A stretch of 64,000 nucleotides of DNA from Treponema sp. GTDB lineage: Bacteria; Spirochaetota; Spirochaetia; Treponematales; Treponemataceae. The stretch is taken from the NCBI GenBank assembly GCA_022010055.1, contig CP091737.1, positions 930,001-994,000 of the forward strand, read 5' to 3'. Shown piece by piece: positions 18,967 to 27,524 of the stretch. The translations under genes were made by a program, and so were the position numbers. Under the pieces are notes generated by a model, which was not told where the DNA came from, made no database searches, and saw only the letters and a list, made by a program, of their open reading frames with translations. Positions within the stretch are counted from its first letter, which is position 1; each line of letters starts with the position of its first letter.

Positions 18967-21648
18967 CTCAATATACTGAAACCAGTTTTTATCATCAAAT
19001 ATATTGTCTTTTACGGCATACCATTCGTCATCTTTTATGTTAAATTTTTTATTTTTTCTTATTCTTGTACTTTCCGCAGGGGCATTCGACATTTTTATAA
19101 AGTCGTTTTTAGTTATACCCCCCCCCCATGGAATTTACATCAAGCGGACTTTTTGTGAACGGATTAAGAGCGTTTCCGTCAATATCCTTTAATGCAAGGG
19201 CAGGAGTGTCGGCATTTGTCATAAAAGTGTAGTCTTTTTTTAATTTTCCTCTGCTTGAAAAATCTTTTACAAGCAAGGTTGCTGTCATGTTGTCCTTGTT
19301 GAATGGAAAATTCTGTGTCTTGTTGTCAAAAGTTCCAGTGTCGCGGCTCATTCCGTGATCAGAGACAATAATAATCTTTGTATTGTCGTAAATCTCATTT
19401 TTTTTAAGGAAATCAATGAAATTTGTAAAGCGCAATATAATTCCGACCATGGAAGAATATGTTGCGTCATTTCCGCCCGCACCGAATTGTGTTACATTTT
19501 CAACTGGAACATAATCCGGCGCCTGCAAGATAATGGATTCATGGTTTGCCTCGTTATCCAGAAGAAAGAATGCATTTTTTTCGGATGAATCATCGAATAG
19601 TTCCGGGAATAAATCTATTTCGGAGTAATTGTCGATAAACTTTGCGGAATTTTCAAATTTATTGTACGAAATCCAGTATTCCTTGTGGTAAATAATCTGC
19701 CGCATGAACGGCGGTACAATCTTTAGAACACTGAACCAGATAAAATTGCGCTTGATTCCTTCGCTCATAAACGGCGATTTTTTCATGCCGTGCCTTGCGT
19801 ACCATATATCTGAATAAGTTCCATGAGTTGTCACACGATTTATAAATTCATATCCTTGTACATGTCTGTAGCAGGCTGTTCAAGATAATTTTCATAAGGA
19901 AGATCTGCTACAGTAACGTTCCAGTTGTTATTGTGAAAAACAACCGGCATTGTGAGAATCGCTTCGTTGTGTTTTTGCTGTAACGTTTTATCCGCGCGGC
20001 GGTTTATTTCAAACGGCGTATAGTCGTATCCGCCAAAAATTCCGGGCGTTCCAATCATTGTAAGTTTTCCAAAAGAAACTGTGTTCGGATACCAGACAAA
20101 ACCGTCGAGCTGCTCGTTCAGTTCCAGGTTGTTTTTAAGAATTTCAGGAATCAGAGGAGAAAAATACCTGTCCTGCATCAGTATTATTACGTTTTTTCCT
20201 GTCTTTGAAAGATGGAATACCGGTTCAATTTTTTTTGAAAAATCAGGCGCGGGCATTCTCCTGAAAGAATTCTGAACAGAAATAATGTTTTTTCCGGAAA
20301 TAGCTGCAAGAGAAATCAGAAAAATCGTGCATACAGAGTTAAGAATCTTTGCCTTAAAAGAAAATGCGGCTACAAGCGATGCTAAAATAACTAGCATACA
20401 CAAAATGTTTACGATGACGGTTTTTATTCCTGGCATAAAATGCTGCGGTGTCATAAATAAAAGATTCGGATTTACAGGGCCGTATTTTCCTGAAAAGGCA
20501 AAGCAGTTTAAGACTGCGGAAAAAGCTATGAAACTGAATAAAAATGTCAGAATCTTCTTTGTTTTTGCAGAAAAAAGCGCGTAAAAACAAAATGGCCAGA
20601 CAACAAAAAATCCAAGGGCCTGAAAAAAAGTGTGCCATACAAAATATAATGGAGAAGTGTATGAATCAACATAGCTGTATTGTTCAGGTTCGGACTGCAT
20701 TAATATAGAAGGAATTGCAAGTCCTGTAAGAACTGCAAGAATAAATGCTGAGATTAAAAATATTGAAAGCCGCAACTTTGGATTTTCGTCAAGAATTTTA
20801 AAATGATTTTCAAAAAGAGAACTAAAAAAACTGACTGCGAATGGAGCGGCCGGAATTACAACTCCTGCAAAAACAAGCCCAATCCGGAAAATTAGTTTTG
20901 CATTTTTAAATACAATCGCCGCGCATAAAATCATACAGATGCTTAAAATGCAGGCGATTATGTACAAAACTTTTTTAGGATTTTTTATCTTGTAAAAAAT
21001 ATTTTTAACCAATGAAAGAATATTATTCATTGTCCAGTAAACAACAAGACCTGCCGGAGAATTGTAAAGCAAGAGCAAAAATACTGCCGCGCAACCATAA
21101 ATCTGTATTTTTTCAGAAAGAGAATGACCCTTTGAGTAAATGAATCCCGCGACGCAATTTATTATTGTCATTGCAATAGGAAGAATGTTTACGGCAAATG
21201 AGCCGATATGGAAAGTCGCGTCCGGTTCGCCAAAACTTTTTATGAACAAGAACGAGTAATTTTTTAAAGGTTCAAGATTTGAAAGAAAATTGTATGCCGC
21301 AATAAAAAAAGGAATCTGAATCAAAAGACTGAATGATGAGCGCAACGCATAGATTGGATGATAGTGGTTTTCCCTGTAAAAAGCAGTAAGTATCATATAC
21401 TGCTCATCACCCTTGAATGTTGTTTTTATCCGTTCAACGCCAGGTTTTAATTTTTTCTGAATATTCCGCTCCGTTTCCTGCCACTGTTCGGCAACCATAT
21501 AAAGCGGAAGTGTAAAAATTGTAACAACAAAACTTAATCCAATTACAGCAATTCCCTGATTGCCAGTTACTTCAAAAAAAAGCGAATAAAAAAACTCCGT
21601 TAATTGAATTAACGGCATTATAAAAATCTGATAAAGAGCTGAAAACAT
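18961..21648 (-). CDS. YidC/Oxa1-like domain fused to a sulfatase-fold enzyme
   Basis: Residues 1-245 resemble the YidC/Oxa1 membrane insertase core (FTLPLYMVAEQ, IPFFIAAYNFLSNL, SPAGLVVYWTMNNILSLVKN). Residues 245-450 add further membrane helices. After that comes a periplasmic alkaline-phosphatase-superfamily domain: NVIILMQDR (metal Asp), SFGKLTMIGTPG (nucleophile region), IIIVSDHGMS (metal Asp-His). The frame breaks near 19847; one T restores MNFINRVTTHGTYSD. A G10 tract near the end (19118-19127) stops the frame two codons later. With 9 or 12 G it would run 51 more residues to 18961 (ending WFQYIEK). The position usually occupied by the insertase groove arginine is Thr, so insertase activity is doubtful. 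A glycan-modifying transferase or hydrolase is more likely. Confidence 0.75.
19118..19127 (-). repeat. G10 homopolymer tract in YidC-sulfatase gene
   Basis: Ten consecutive C on the plus strand (G on the coding strand) follow AT and precede TATAAC. They encode Met-Gly-Gly-Gly and as read lead to an early TAA. Changing the length by one base opens 51 more codons. It is the longest of three such tracts in the window and a candidate slipped-strand switch. Confidence 0.8.
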
Positions 21649-21845
21649 AATAGTAATTATAGTGAATTAATAATTTTTTTACTATAAAATTCTGAAAACT
21701 GTATTTTTTTTGTGAGTGCAAGAACTGTTCCAAATTCAGGAATATGATATTCGAATCACGAGGCTATTTAACTCTTGCGCGAAGTGTTTTTAAATTTGTT
21801 GCGGTTTATATGGAATGTCAATGCTGATTTATTATATGACTATGC

Positions 21846-23033
21846 TTAATCTTTAAATAAATTTTCAGTCTCTTTTATCCTTGAATCCAGCGTTCTGCAT
21901 AAGATTTCCGCGCGTTCCGGCTCAATGTATGGATTTTGTGATATTAGTTTTCCGAAGAATTCTGAAATGCCGTCGAGCCTCTCAAAGTCCAGAACCGTGC
22001 AGTATTCCTTGAACGGAATTCTTTTCATCTGCTCTTTCTGGTTTGAGGCGAACGGCTTTGCTTTTATTTTTAAAGATTCGCGTATATATGGATTTCGCAA
22101 TGAAAATACGCTTTCAGTATGGAAAAATGAAGTTCCGCTGTCGAACACTGGAGCAAGTCCAATCCACTCAAGAGTGTCGGGATTCCTTAAAAATCCGAAG
22201 TTGTTGTAGTGCCTGTCGGTGTTTGCAATTATAAAGTCAACCGTGAGCATTCGGCTGATTCCCTGCTTTAATTTTTCCGTATCCTTGAATCCGAGTTCCT
22301 TGCAGCAGTTTATAAGGTGGTTGAAATTTGAAGTACTGTTGTTCTTTTTTAAAGTATTCACAATGTGCCAGGCCGGAACAAGCTCTGTCTGCGGCGATAC
22401 AAAGTCGGGGCATGATGAGTAAAAAGTTCCATCGTTTTTTATGATTTTGTATTCAACGTGTTCAATTCCGAGCCTGCCACAGATTTCTGAAGTCAGGACT
22501 TCATTGAACGGCTCCTGATAATACGGCGCAGTTCCGGCTTTTAAAAGAATCCGCTCTCCATTGTTTATTATCCATTTTTTCTTGAGCCAGCCGTCGGATG
22601 TGTTGTCCGGGGAAACAAGGTTCAATGTGTCGGCGCTGTCTGAATTCAGAATCCCGAAGAGGGCTTTTCCTACGTCATCAGAAAAACTGTTCTGAAAGAA
22701 ATTCACGTCTTTCCAGGACAGGCTGCTTTTTAAAGGCTTTGCCCAGTAGTGGTCAGAAAGGCTAAGTCCGTAGCTTTTTTCTATAAGATAATCCGTAGTA
22801 ACATTTCCAAGCTGCTCAAGGGCTGTGTCAAGATTCTGGCGGCTAGCAGGAATTGAGCGGCTTTTCCACCAGGAGCGGAACTGGCTTTTTAAGGTTTTTC
22901 CTTTTTCATTTTCCGGCGAGATTCCGATTGGAAGATGCTCCCTGCTGATTATTTCTGAGACTTCGGTGATTTCCTCATCCTCTGTTGAAAATCTTAAAAC
23001 CGGAATATCTTTGTGGCAAAGAATGTAGTTCAT
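21846..23033 (-). CDS. HipA-like protein kinase
   Basis: This protein of about 395 residues has a HipA/CtkA-type kinase core: a lysine in RILLKAGTAPYYQEP (ATP site), the catalytic loop NTDRHYNNFGF (Asp base and metal Asn), and a DFG-like PVFDSGTSF. Known HipA proteins phosphorylate tRNA synthetases or other targets and cause growth arrest; that role is inference here. The start at 23033 is chosen because it has a GGAGG site and overlaps the upstream stop as ATGA. No HipB-like HTH antitoxin is adjacent; the partner gene is an AAA/PD-(D/E)XK protein. It could be a toxin or a regulator. Confidence 0.75.
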   Translation of the reverse strand: MNYILCHKDIPVLRFSTEDEEITEVSEIISREHLPIGISPENEKGKTLKSQFRSWWKSRSIPASRQNLDTALEQLGNVTTDYLIEKSYGLSLSDHYWAKPLKSSLSWKDVNFFQNSFSDDVGKALFGILNSDSADTLNLVSPDNTSDGWLKKKWIINNGERILLKAGTAPYYQEPFNEVLTSEICGRLGIEHVEYKIIKNDGTFYSSCPDFVSPQTELVPAWHIVNTLKKNNSTSNFNHLINCCKELGFKDTEKLKQGISRMLTVDFIIANTDRHYNNFGFLRNPDTLEWIGLAPVFDSGTSFFHTESVFSLRNPYIRESLKIKAKPFASNQKEQMKRIPFKEYCTVLDFERLDGISEFFGKLISQNPYIEPERAEILCRTLDSRIKETENLFKD

Positions 23034-24640
23034 CGCTCCTCCACAATTTTCCATTCAACAAGGTTTCTTTCCTTTGTGGAAAAACTTGCGCCGATTTTTA
23101 TAATCCGTTTTCCGCTTGACTTGTACGGCCCGGCGTATTTTGCCTCTTCAATCTGATTCAATGCCTCGTCTGCCGTTTTATCCCTCTTGAACTCAAAGAT
23201 AAATACATTGTTTCCGTTCAAAAGCACGCAGTCCGCCCTGCCGAACGAGGATGTCTCCTCGACAGTTGACCACTGGCCCAGCAGTGTGAACACGAGGTAG
23301 AACACGTTCTGGAAATTCTGCTCGATTACATTGTCCTGCTTTTCCTTTCTTGCGGTCGTGTAGGGAAGAGTCGCAAATAGAGACTTGAACCGGCTCATAA
23401 CGCTTTCTATGTCGCCTTTTTTTATGTCGCGCGCGAAGGAAACAACGTCAAGCCCTGTGGAGCGGTTGTTGTTCAGGATTGCCGGGGCAAGTGAGTTTAT
23501 GAACGCGTACTTCACCTCGTTGTTCGGGTATTTTAAAAGGTACACGCCGAATTCCCTGTCGTAGCCTTTGATTGTGAGGTAGCCTGTCTGGTAGAAAAGC
23601 GGAACCGGGTTGGGGTTGTCGCTCCTGTAGTCCTGTAGCTCCTGCGCGGTTGCCTCCACGCCGTTTGAAAGATCCATGTAGTTCATCGTGCTTTCCTGAA
23701 GTTTTTTTATAAGGAAAGTCGGTGTTCCTGTTGCAAACCAGTAAAACGAGAAGTCCTTTGAGTAAAGAGCGTTCAGAAGACTGAACGGATTATAGACACC
23801 GTCAGCCTCATGATGGAAGTGGTAGCCGTCATACATCTGTTCAAGCTGGTTTACACATTCTTCTTTTGAAAGCCCGTTATTTTCAGCGAATGCTTCTATC
23901 TCAGGGGCGAGATTTTCAAGCATCTCTTTTTCTGTGATTCCGCAGGCTGTTGCATACTGGCTTGTGATTGATATGTCGTTCAGCTGGTTCAGGTCGCTGA
24001 ATATGCTCACCTTGCTGAATTTTGTAACACCTGTCAAAAATACGAATTTTAGGTCTTCGTCCAATGCTTTTAATGTTACGTAAAGCCCGCGCAGTGTCTC
24101 CCTGTTCTCGTTTACAAGACTTTCGTTGTTCTGCGCGTCAAGAAGCGGCTTGTCGTATTCGTCTATAAGAACTGCCGCCTGAAGACCTGTTTTTTTCCGC
24201 GCGGTCTGCACAATGTTTATAAAGCGGCCGGCAAAATTTGTCGGGTCCAAAGGGTCTTTGTAGTCAGCTTGTATTTCATATTTTTTTTCATATTCATCCA
24301 GCTGAAGATTTATAGTTTTTTCAAGAGAAACCTCTTTTGAAAAGCTGTTCTGCGCAAAATTCAGGTAAATGACTGGATATGTTTTCCACGCGTCCGGATT
24401 GTCCTTTTCAAGCTGCTCAATCTTCAGTCCATTAAAAAGTTCCTTCTTGCCCTCAAAATATGCCTTTAAGGTTGAAAGAAAAAGACTTTTTCCAAAGCGG
24501 CGCGGGCGGCTAAGAAAATAAACCTTTCCTGAATGCACAAGATTGTACACAAATTCCGTTTTGTCTATGTAAATGTAATTGTTTTTTCGTAAGTCTTCAA
24601 AACTCTGGATGCCAATCGGCAGTTTTCTGATATTTTGCAT
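23030..24640 (-). CDS. AAA-ATPase-like protein with PD-(D/E)XK nuclease domain
   Basis: This 536-residue protein belongs to the widespread AAA_ATPase-like/DUF1703 family. The N-terminus carries LPIGIQSFEDLRKNNYIYID, Walker A in RPRRFGKSLFLSTL, and Walker B in AVLIDEYDKPLLDA. The C-terminal restriction-endonuclease-like core is GRADCVLLNGNNVFIFEFK (Asp, then Glu-x-Lys). The family is abundant in Treponema and Bacteroides gut species and its function is not established; defence or mobile-element roles have been considered. It is translationally coupled (ATGA) to the HipA-like kinase, making a two-gene unit. The frame is intact. Confidence 0.8.
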   Translation of the reverse strand: MQNIRKLPIGIQSFEDLRKNNYIYIDKTEFVYNLVHSGKVYFLSRPRRFGKSLFLSTLKAYFEGKKELFNGLKIEQLEKDNPDAWKTYPVIYLNFAQNSFSKEVSLEKTINLQLDEYEKKYEIQADYKDPLDPTNFAGRFINIVQTARKKTGLQAAVLIDEYDKPLLDAQNNESLVNENRETLRGLYVTLKALDEDLKFVFLTGVTKFSKVSIFSDLNQLNDISITSQYATACGITEKEMLENLAPEIEAFAENNGLSKEECVNQLEQMYDGYHFHHEADGVYNPFSLLNALYSKDFSFYWFATGTPTFLIKKLQESTMNYMDLSNGVEATAQELQDYRSDNPNPVPLFYQTGYLTIKGYDREFGVYLLKYPNNEVKYAFINSLAPAILNNNRSTGLDVVSFARDIKKGDIESVMSRFKSLFATLPYTTARKEKQDNVIEQNFQNVFYLVFTLLGQWSTVEETSSFGRADCVLLNGNNVFIFEFKRDKTADEALNQIEEAKYAGPYKSSGKRIIKIGASFSTKERNLVEWKIVEER

Positions 24641-24717
24641 GGAACAATGATAGCATAGAAAAGGGGAAAAATAAATTACTATTTTTGATTGCTCAGAATG
24701 CGACTTGAGGTTTTAAT

Positions 24718-25580
24718 TTAAAATTTTTGCTTTAGGTTAAAAAGATATTTATACAAACCTGATGCAGAAAGAAAGAATTTTATAAAAGTTCCGGCGGACG
24801 GATTATATTTTAAAATCATTTTCATTTCTTCCTTAGGATTTTTGCCTGTCTTGCAAACAAAAGAGGCTTTCTTTTTGAAAAAACTTTCAACAATAGCTGG
24901 ATCTGAAAGAATTGCGTCTTTATGTTTTTCAAAAATTTTTTGCATAGCAAGAACTGCTTTTTCAGGATGTGTTGAAATGCTATCTTTTTGAAAAAATGTA
25001 TTCACTAGTATTTCATTTTGGTAAAATATTCGGTATTTTTGACTCAATCGTAGAACTTCATCCCAATCTTGAAGTCGTGGCATTCTCGTATCGAACATTA
25101 CATTTCTAAAGCATTCTGATTTTCCAAAAATAGTTTGAGTTGAAGCGCAGTTGTATTTTAAAATTTCTTCGTATGAAATCTGCTTGTTTTGGTCAATGTT
25201 TGGAAAGTTATGTATAAATTTATTTTTTTGGAGTACGACATTCCATTTTGCAAATTACAATGTCTGCATTATAATTTTTTTCACAAAAAGCAAAGTTGTT
25301 TTTTTCTAATTTTTGTTGTAATCCATAAATCATCACTGTCATTAAAGGCAATGAATTCTCCGGTTGAAAGTTCGATTCCTTTATTTCTTGCAATACAGGC
25401 GCCGGAATTCTTTTCTAATTTTACATATTTTATTCTAGAGTCATTTATTGATTTTAGAATTTCTTCAGTATTATCAGTTGAGCAGTCGTCAACAACAATC
25501 AGCTCGATATTCTTATAAGTCTGATTTAACACAGAAGTATAGTACATTCGAATACAACTTGCTTTTCTTGGTAAAGAGCA
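24718..25580 (-). pseudogene. Broken and 5'-truncated GT2 glycosyltransferase
   Basis: Pieces of one GT2 enzyme can be followed on the minus strand: ASCIRMYYTSVLNQTYKN, LIVVDDCSTDNTEEIL, FIAFNDSDDLW (metal site), ADIVICKMECRTP, then MFDTRMPRLQDWDEVLRL to the stop at 24718. At least two frame changes fall in A/T runs around 25315-25225. The usual N-terminal start (about ten residues ending in PTYN) is missing. The sequence just upstream reads in another frame into an unrelated small gene, indicating a junction near 25575. The indels could be sequence errors, but the lost N-terminus suggests a real remnant. Confidence 0.65.
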
Positions 25581-25589
25581 ACACCAGCT

Positions 25590-25790
25590 TTATCTGTTGC
25601 CGAAGCTTTTTCGTTTTTTGTCATTTGGTTCCGTGGCATAAGAAATTCCTATCTTTATATCATTTCCTGCTTTGCTGAACATACGTGCAACAAATTCAAA
25701 ATCTTTAGCAATAGAACTTGATTCAATTTTTTGAATTCTAGGAGAAATCGAATTAATTTGACCAAAAAGATTTTTGTAGAAATATGCCAT
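25590..25790 (-). CDS. Small hypothetical protein, probably frameshifted
   Basis: This is a 66-residue frame starting MAYFYKNLFGQINSISPRI after a GAGGAAAG site. If one base is corrected in the A run near 25610, it continues as EKASATDKAGVALYQEKQ to a stop at 25526, giving about 88 residues. I do not recognise the family. It runs directly into the GT2 remnant, which has lost its own start. Confidence 0.4.
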   Translation of the reverse strand: MAYFYKNLFGQINSISPRIQKIESSSIAKDFEFVARMFSKAGNDIKIGISYATEPNDKKRKSFGNR

Positions 25791-25838
25791 GACTTTCCTC
25801 CTGAATAATATTTTAGCACAAAACTATTTTTTTTGTCA

Positions 25839-25853
25839 GTTGTAATTTACAAC
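25839..25853. promoter_or_regulatory. Perfect 7-1-7 palindrome, operator-like
   Basis: GTTGTAATTTACAAC is an exact inverted repeat about 50 bases upstream of the small gene at 25790, in an AT-rich promoter-like stretch. Its position and size fit a dimeric regulator site, but nothing else supports this. Confidence 0.3.
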
Positions 25854-26019
25854 TATAAAACAATAATATAATAAAATGTCTGGGATTAATAGATAATTTA
25901 ATTGTCAAAGAACGAAAAAAGAAATTTCCACCTATTTTTTATAAATCCCAAAGACCTGTCTTGCAACGCAAATCTAGATTCAAAACCTGAATCACCATAA
26001 TATTAAAAAAACATAGGTT

Positions 26020-26142
26020 TTATCTGTGATTTGCGCCGGCTGCAATTTCTTTGCCAACAAGATCTTCCAGCCTGCTATCAAGTTTTTTTTTTAAACTTGC
26101 AAAATTCTTGTAAAGCATTTCCGTTTCTGCATTTTTTTTGCG
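26020..26142 (-). pseudogene. Gene-tail fragment
   Basis: The minus strand encodes about 38 residues (ETEMLYKNFASLKKKL, DSRLEDLVGKEIAAGANHR) ending in TAA at 26020. The composition looks like genuine amphipathic-helix protein rather than random translation. The frame is closed by TAA immediately upstream at the inverted repeat that precedes the Rpn-family gene, so the 5' part appears lost. It is a possible remnant of a gene cut off by arrival of the neighbour. The family is not recognised. The rest of the 25791-26163 gap shows only AT-rich sequence. Confidence 0.35.
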
Positions 26143-26172
26143 TTAACTATGTAGGAGCAAAAAATGCAGAAA
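26124..26172. repeat. 14-bp perfect inverted repeat over the Rpn gene start
   Basis: TTTCTGCATTTTTT (26124-26137) pairs exactly with AAAAAATGCAGAAA (26159-26172), separated by 21 bases that hold the GGAG ribosome site. The right arm contains the ATG of the Rpn-family gene. In RNA it would place the start codon in a stem. It may be regulatory or mark an insertion boundary. Confidence 0.6.
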
Positions 26173-26987
26173 GAATCTAAATACGCTATGAAATCCTACG
26201 ACGACCTGTTTTTCACGGACGACTTCTTTTTTCCAAGATTATGAGAAATCCTGAAATCGCAAAGGGCGTCGTCCAGAACCTTTTAGGAATCAAGGTCAGG
26301 AAGATTGAGTTTGTCACATCTCAATATTCAATTGACGAGCTTTACAACGGCAAGGGCATCCGCCTGGACGCATATCTTGAGGATGAAGATAAAATCATCG
26401 ACATAGAAATGCAAACAGTAATCAAGAAAGATGAAGGCCTGCGTATGCGCTATTACCAGAGCATGATGGACATTGACCACCTGAACCGCGGCGAAAGCTT
26501 CAAGGAACTCAAGGAGTCCTATGTCGTGTTCATCTGCCTTGATGACCCATTCGGGGAGGAAAAGCCGGTCTACAACTTTGCGACAAAAGAAGTCAGAGGC
26601 GAACGGATTCTGAATGACAGAATCCACAAAGTAATCTATAATGCAAGCAGCTTTGAGAAGGCCGAAAATCCGAATGTCCGGGCATTCCTTGAATTCCTAA
26701 GGAGCCACACCGCGACCGACCCGCTGACAAAGGAAATTCAGACTGCCGTCGACTCATGCAAGAATCACCAGAAATGGAGGGCAGAATATATGCTGTGGAA
26801 AGACCAGATCCGTGAATGGAAAGACGAAGCCCGGGAAGATGGACTTCTGGCTGGAGAACGAAACGCAAAAATAGAGGCCACAAAAAATCTCCTAAAAATG
26901 AATCTGCTTACAGTTGAGCAAATCGCGGCAGCCGAGCAGCTTTCTGCTGAGGAAGTCATAAAGATAAAAGATTCCTTGAAAATTTAA
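26164..26987 (+). CDS. Rpn-family PD-(D/E)XK nuclease/putative transposase, one frame break
   Basis: The family (recombination-promoting nucleases, PF12784-like) is a common multicopy accessory gene. The start at 26164 gives MQKESKYAMKSYDDLFFTDD. The frame breaks near 26230, where one T is missing in the T run; restoring it yields DDFFFSKIMRNPEIAKGVV and about 274 residues. The nuclease core is RLDAYLEDEDKIIDIEMQ (Asp, then Glu-x-Gln), followed by RMRYYQSMMDIDHL. The charged C-terminal tail (GLLAGERNAKIEATKN) is typical. It lies among gene fragments, with a hairpin over its start. Confidence 0.8.
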
Positions 26988-27075
26988 ACGTCAATAATTC
27001 CCAGGCATTTCATAGGGGAGATTGTCTAAAAACTAAAGAATTTACAGACTGAGAATAACATAGTAAAATTCTCAT

Positions 27076-27522
27076 ATGGGACATAGAAGGGGAAGATAGA
27101 AAGCATAATCTGCTTTTTCCGGAAAGTTTAGAAGAGTATGTAGAAAAAGAAAAGTCCGGTCAGGCTGTTTGATGCTTTTGTAGAAAGTCTTGATTTTAAG
27201 AATCTTGAGTTTGAGCGTGAAACACCCAATGCGGAAGGAATAAAAGAGCGGACTCATTATGAGTATGAATCAACAGATGCGGGAATCGCAAGGACGGATA
27301 CAGAGCAGATGATTCTTAAAGCACGCGAGGGATATTTTGTCCGTAATGCAGAAGAAAATCTTGTGTTCTGTCCGCAGGGAAAAATCCTCCGCCAGAAATC
27401 AATAAAAAAAAAACGGAGACATCCGTTATTGCAATAAGCTTGCATGTAGGAACTGCAGGAATAAATGCACAAAGTCAGACTGGAAGGAAGTTGAGTTTTT
27501 CAAGTTATTATTTAGCAAGTAA
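27076..27522 (+). pseudogene. IS1182-like transposase remnant
   Basis: Translated in shifting frames, the stretch gives HNLLFPESLEEYVEKE, then RLFDAFVESLDFKNLEFERE, then a jump to STDAGIARTDTEQMILKARE and CPQGKILRQKS, and finally CNKLACRNCRNKCTKSDW, a Cys-rich segment typical of IS1182-family transposases. The middle of the N-terminal domain is deleted, the C-terminal catalytic part is absent, and frameshifts are present. No terminal inverted repeats are visible. This is a true remnant, since deletions of this size are not sequencing errors. Confidence 0.65.
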
Positions 27523-27524
27523 AT

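Noticed and set aside
21649..21845. Gene between the YidC-sulfatase and HipA-like genes
   Set aside because: No frame of useful length with a start and ribosome site; it looks like promoter and 3' spacer sequence.
21846..24640. Classical hipBA toxin-antitoxin pair
   Set aside because: The partner gene has no helix-turn-helix; it is an AAA/PD-(D/E)XK protein. The only XRE regulator is 39 kb away.
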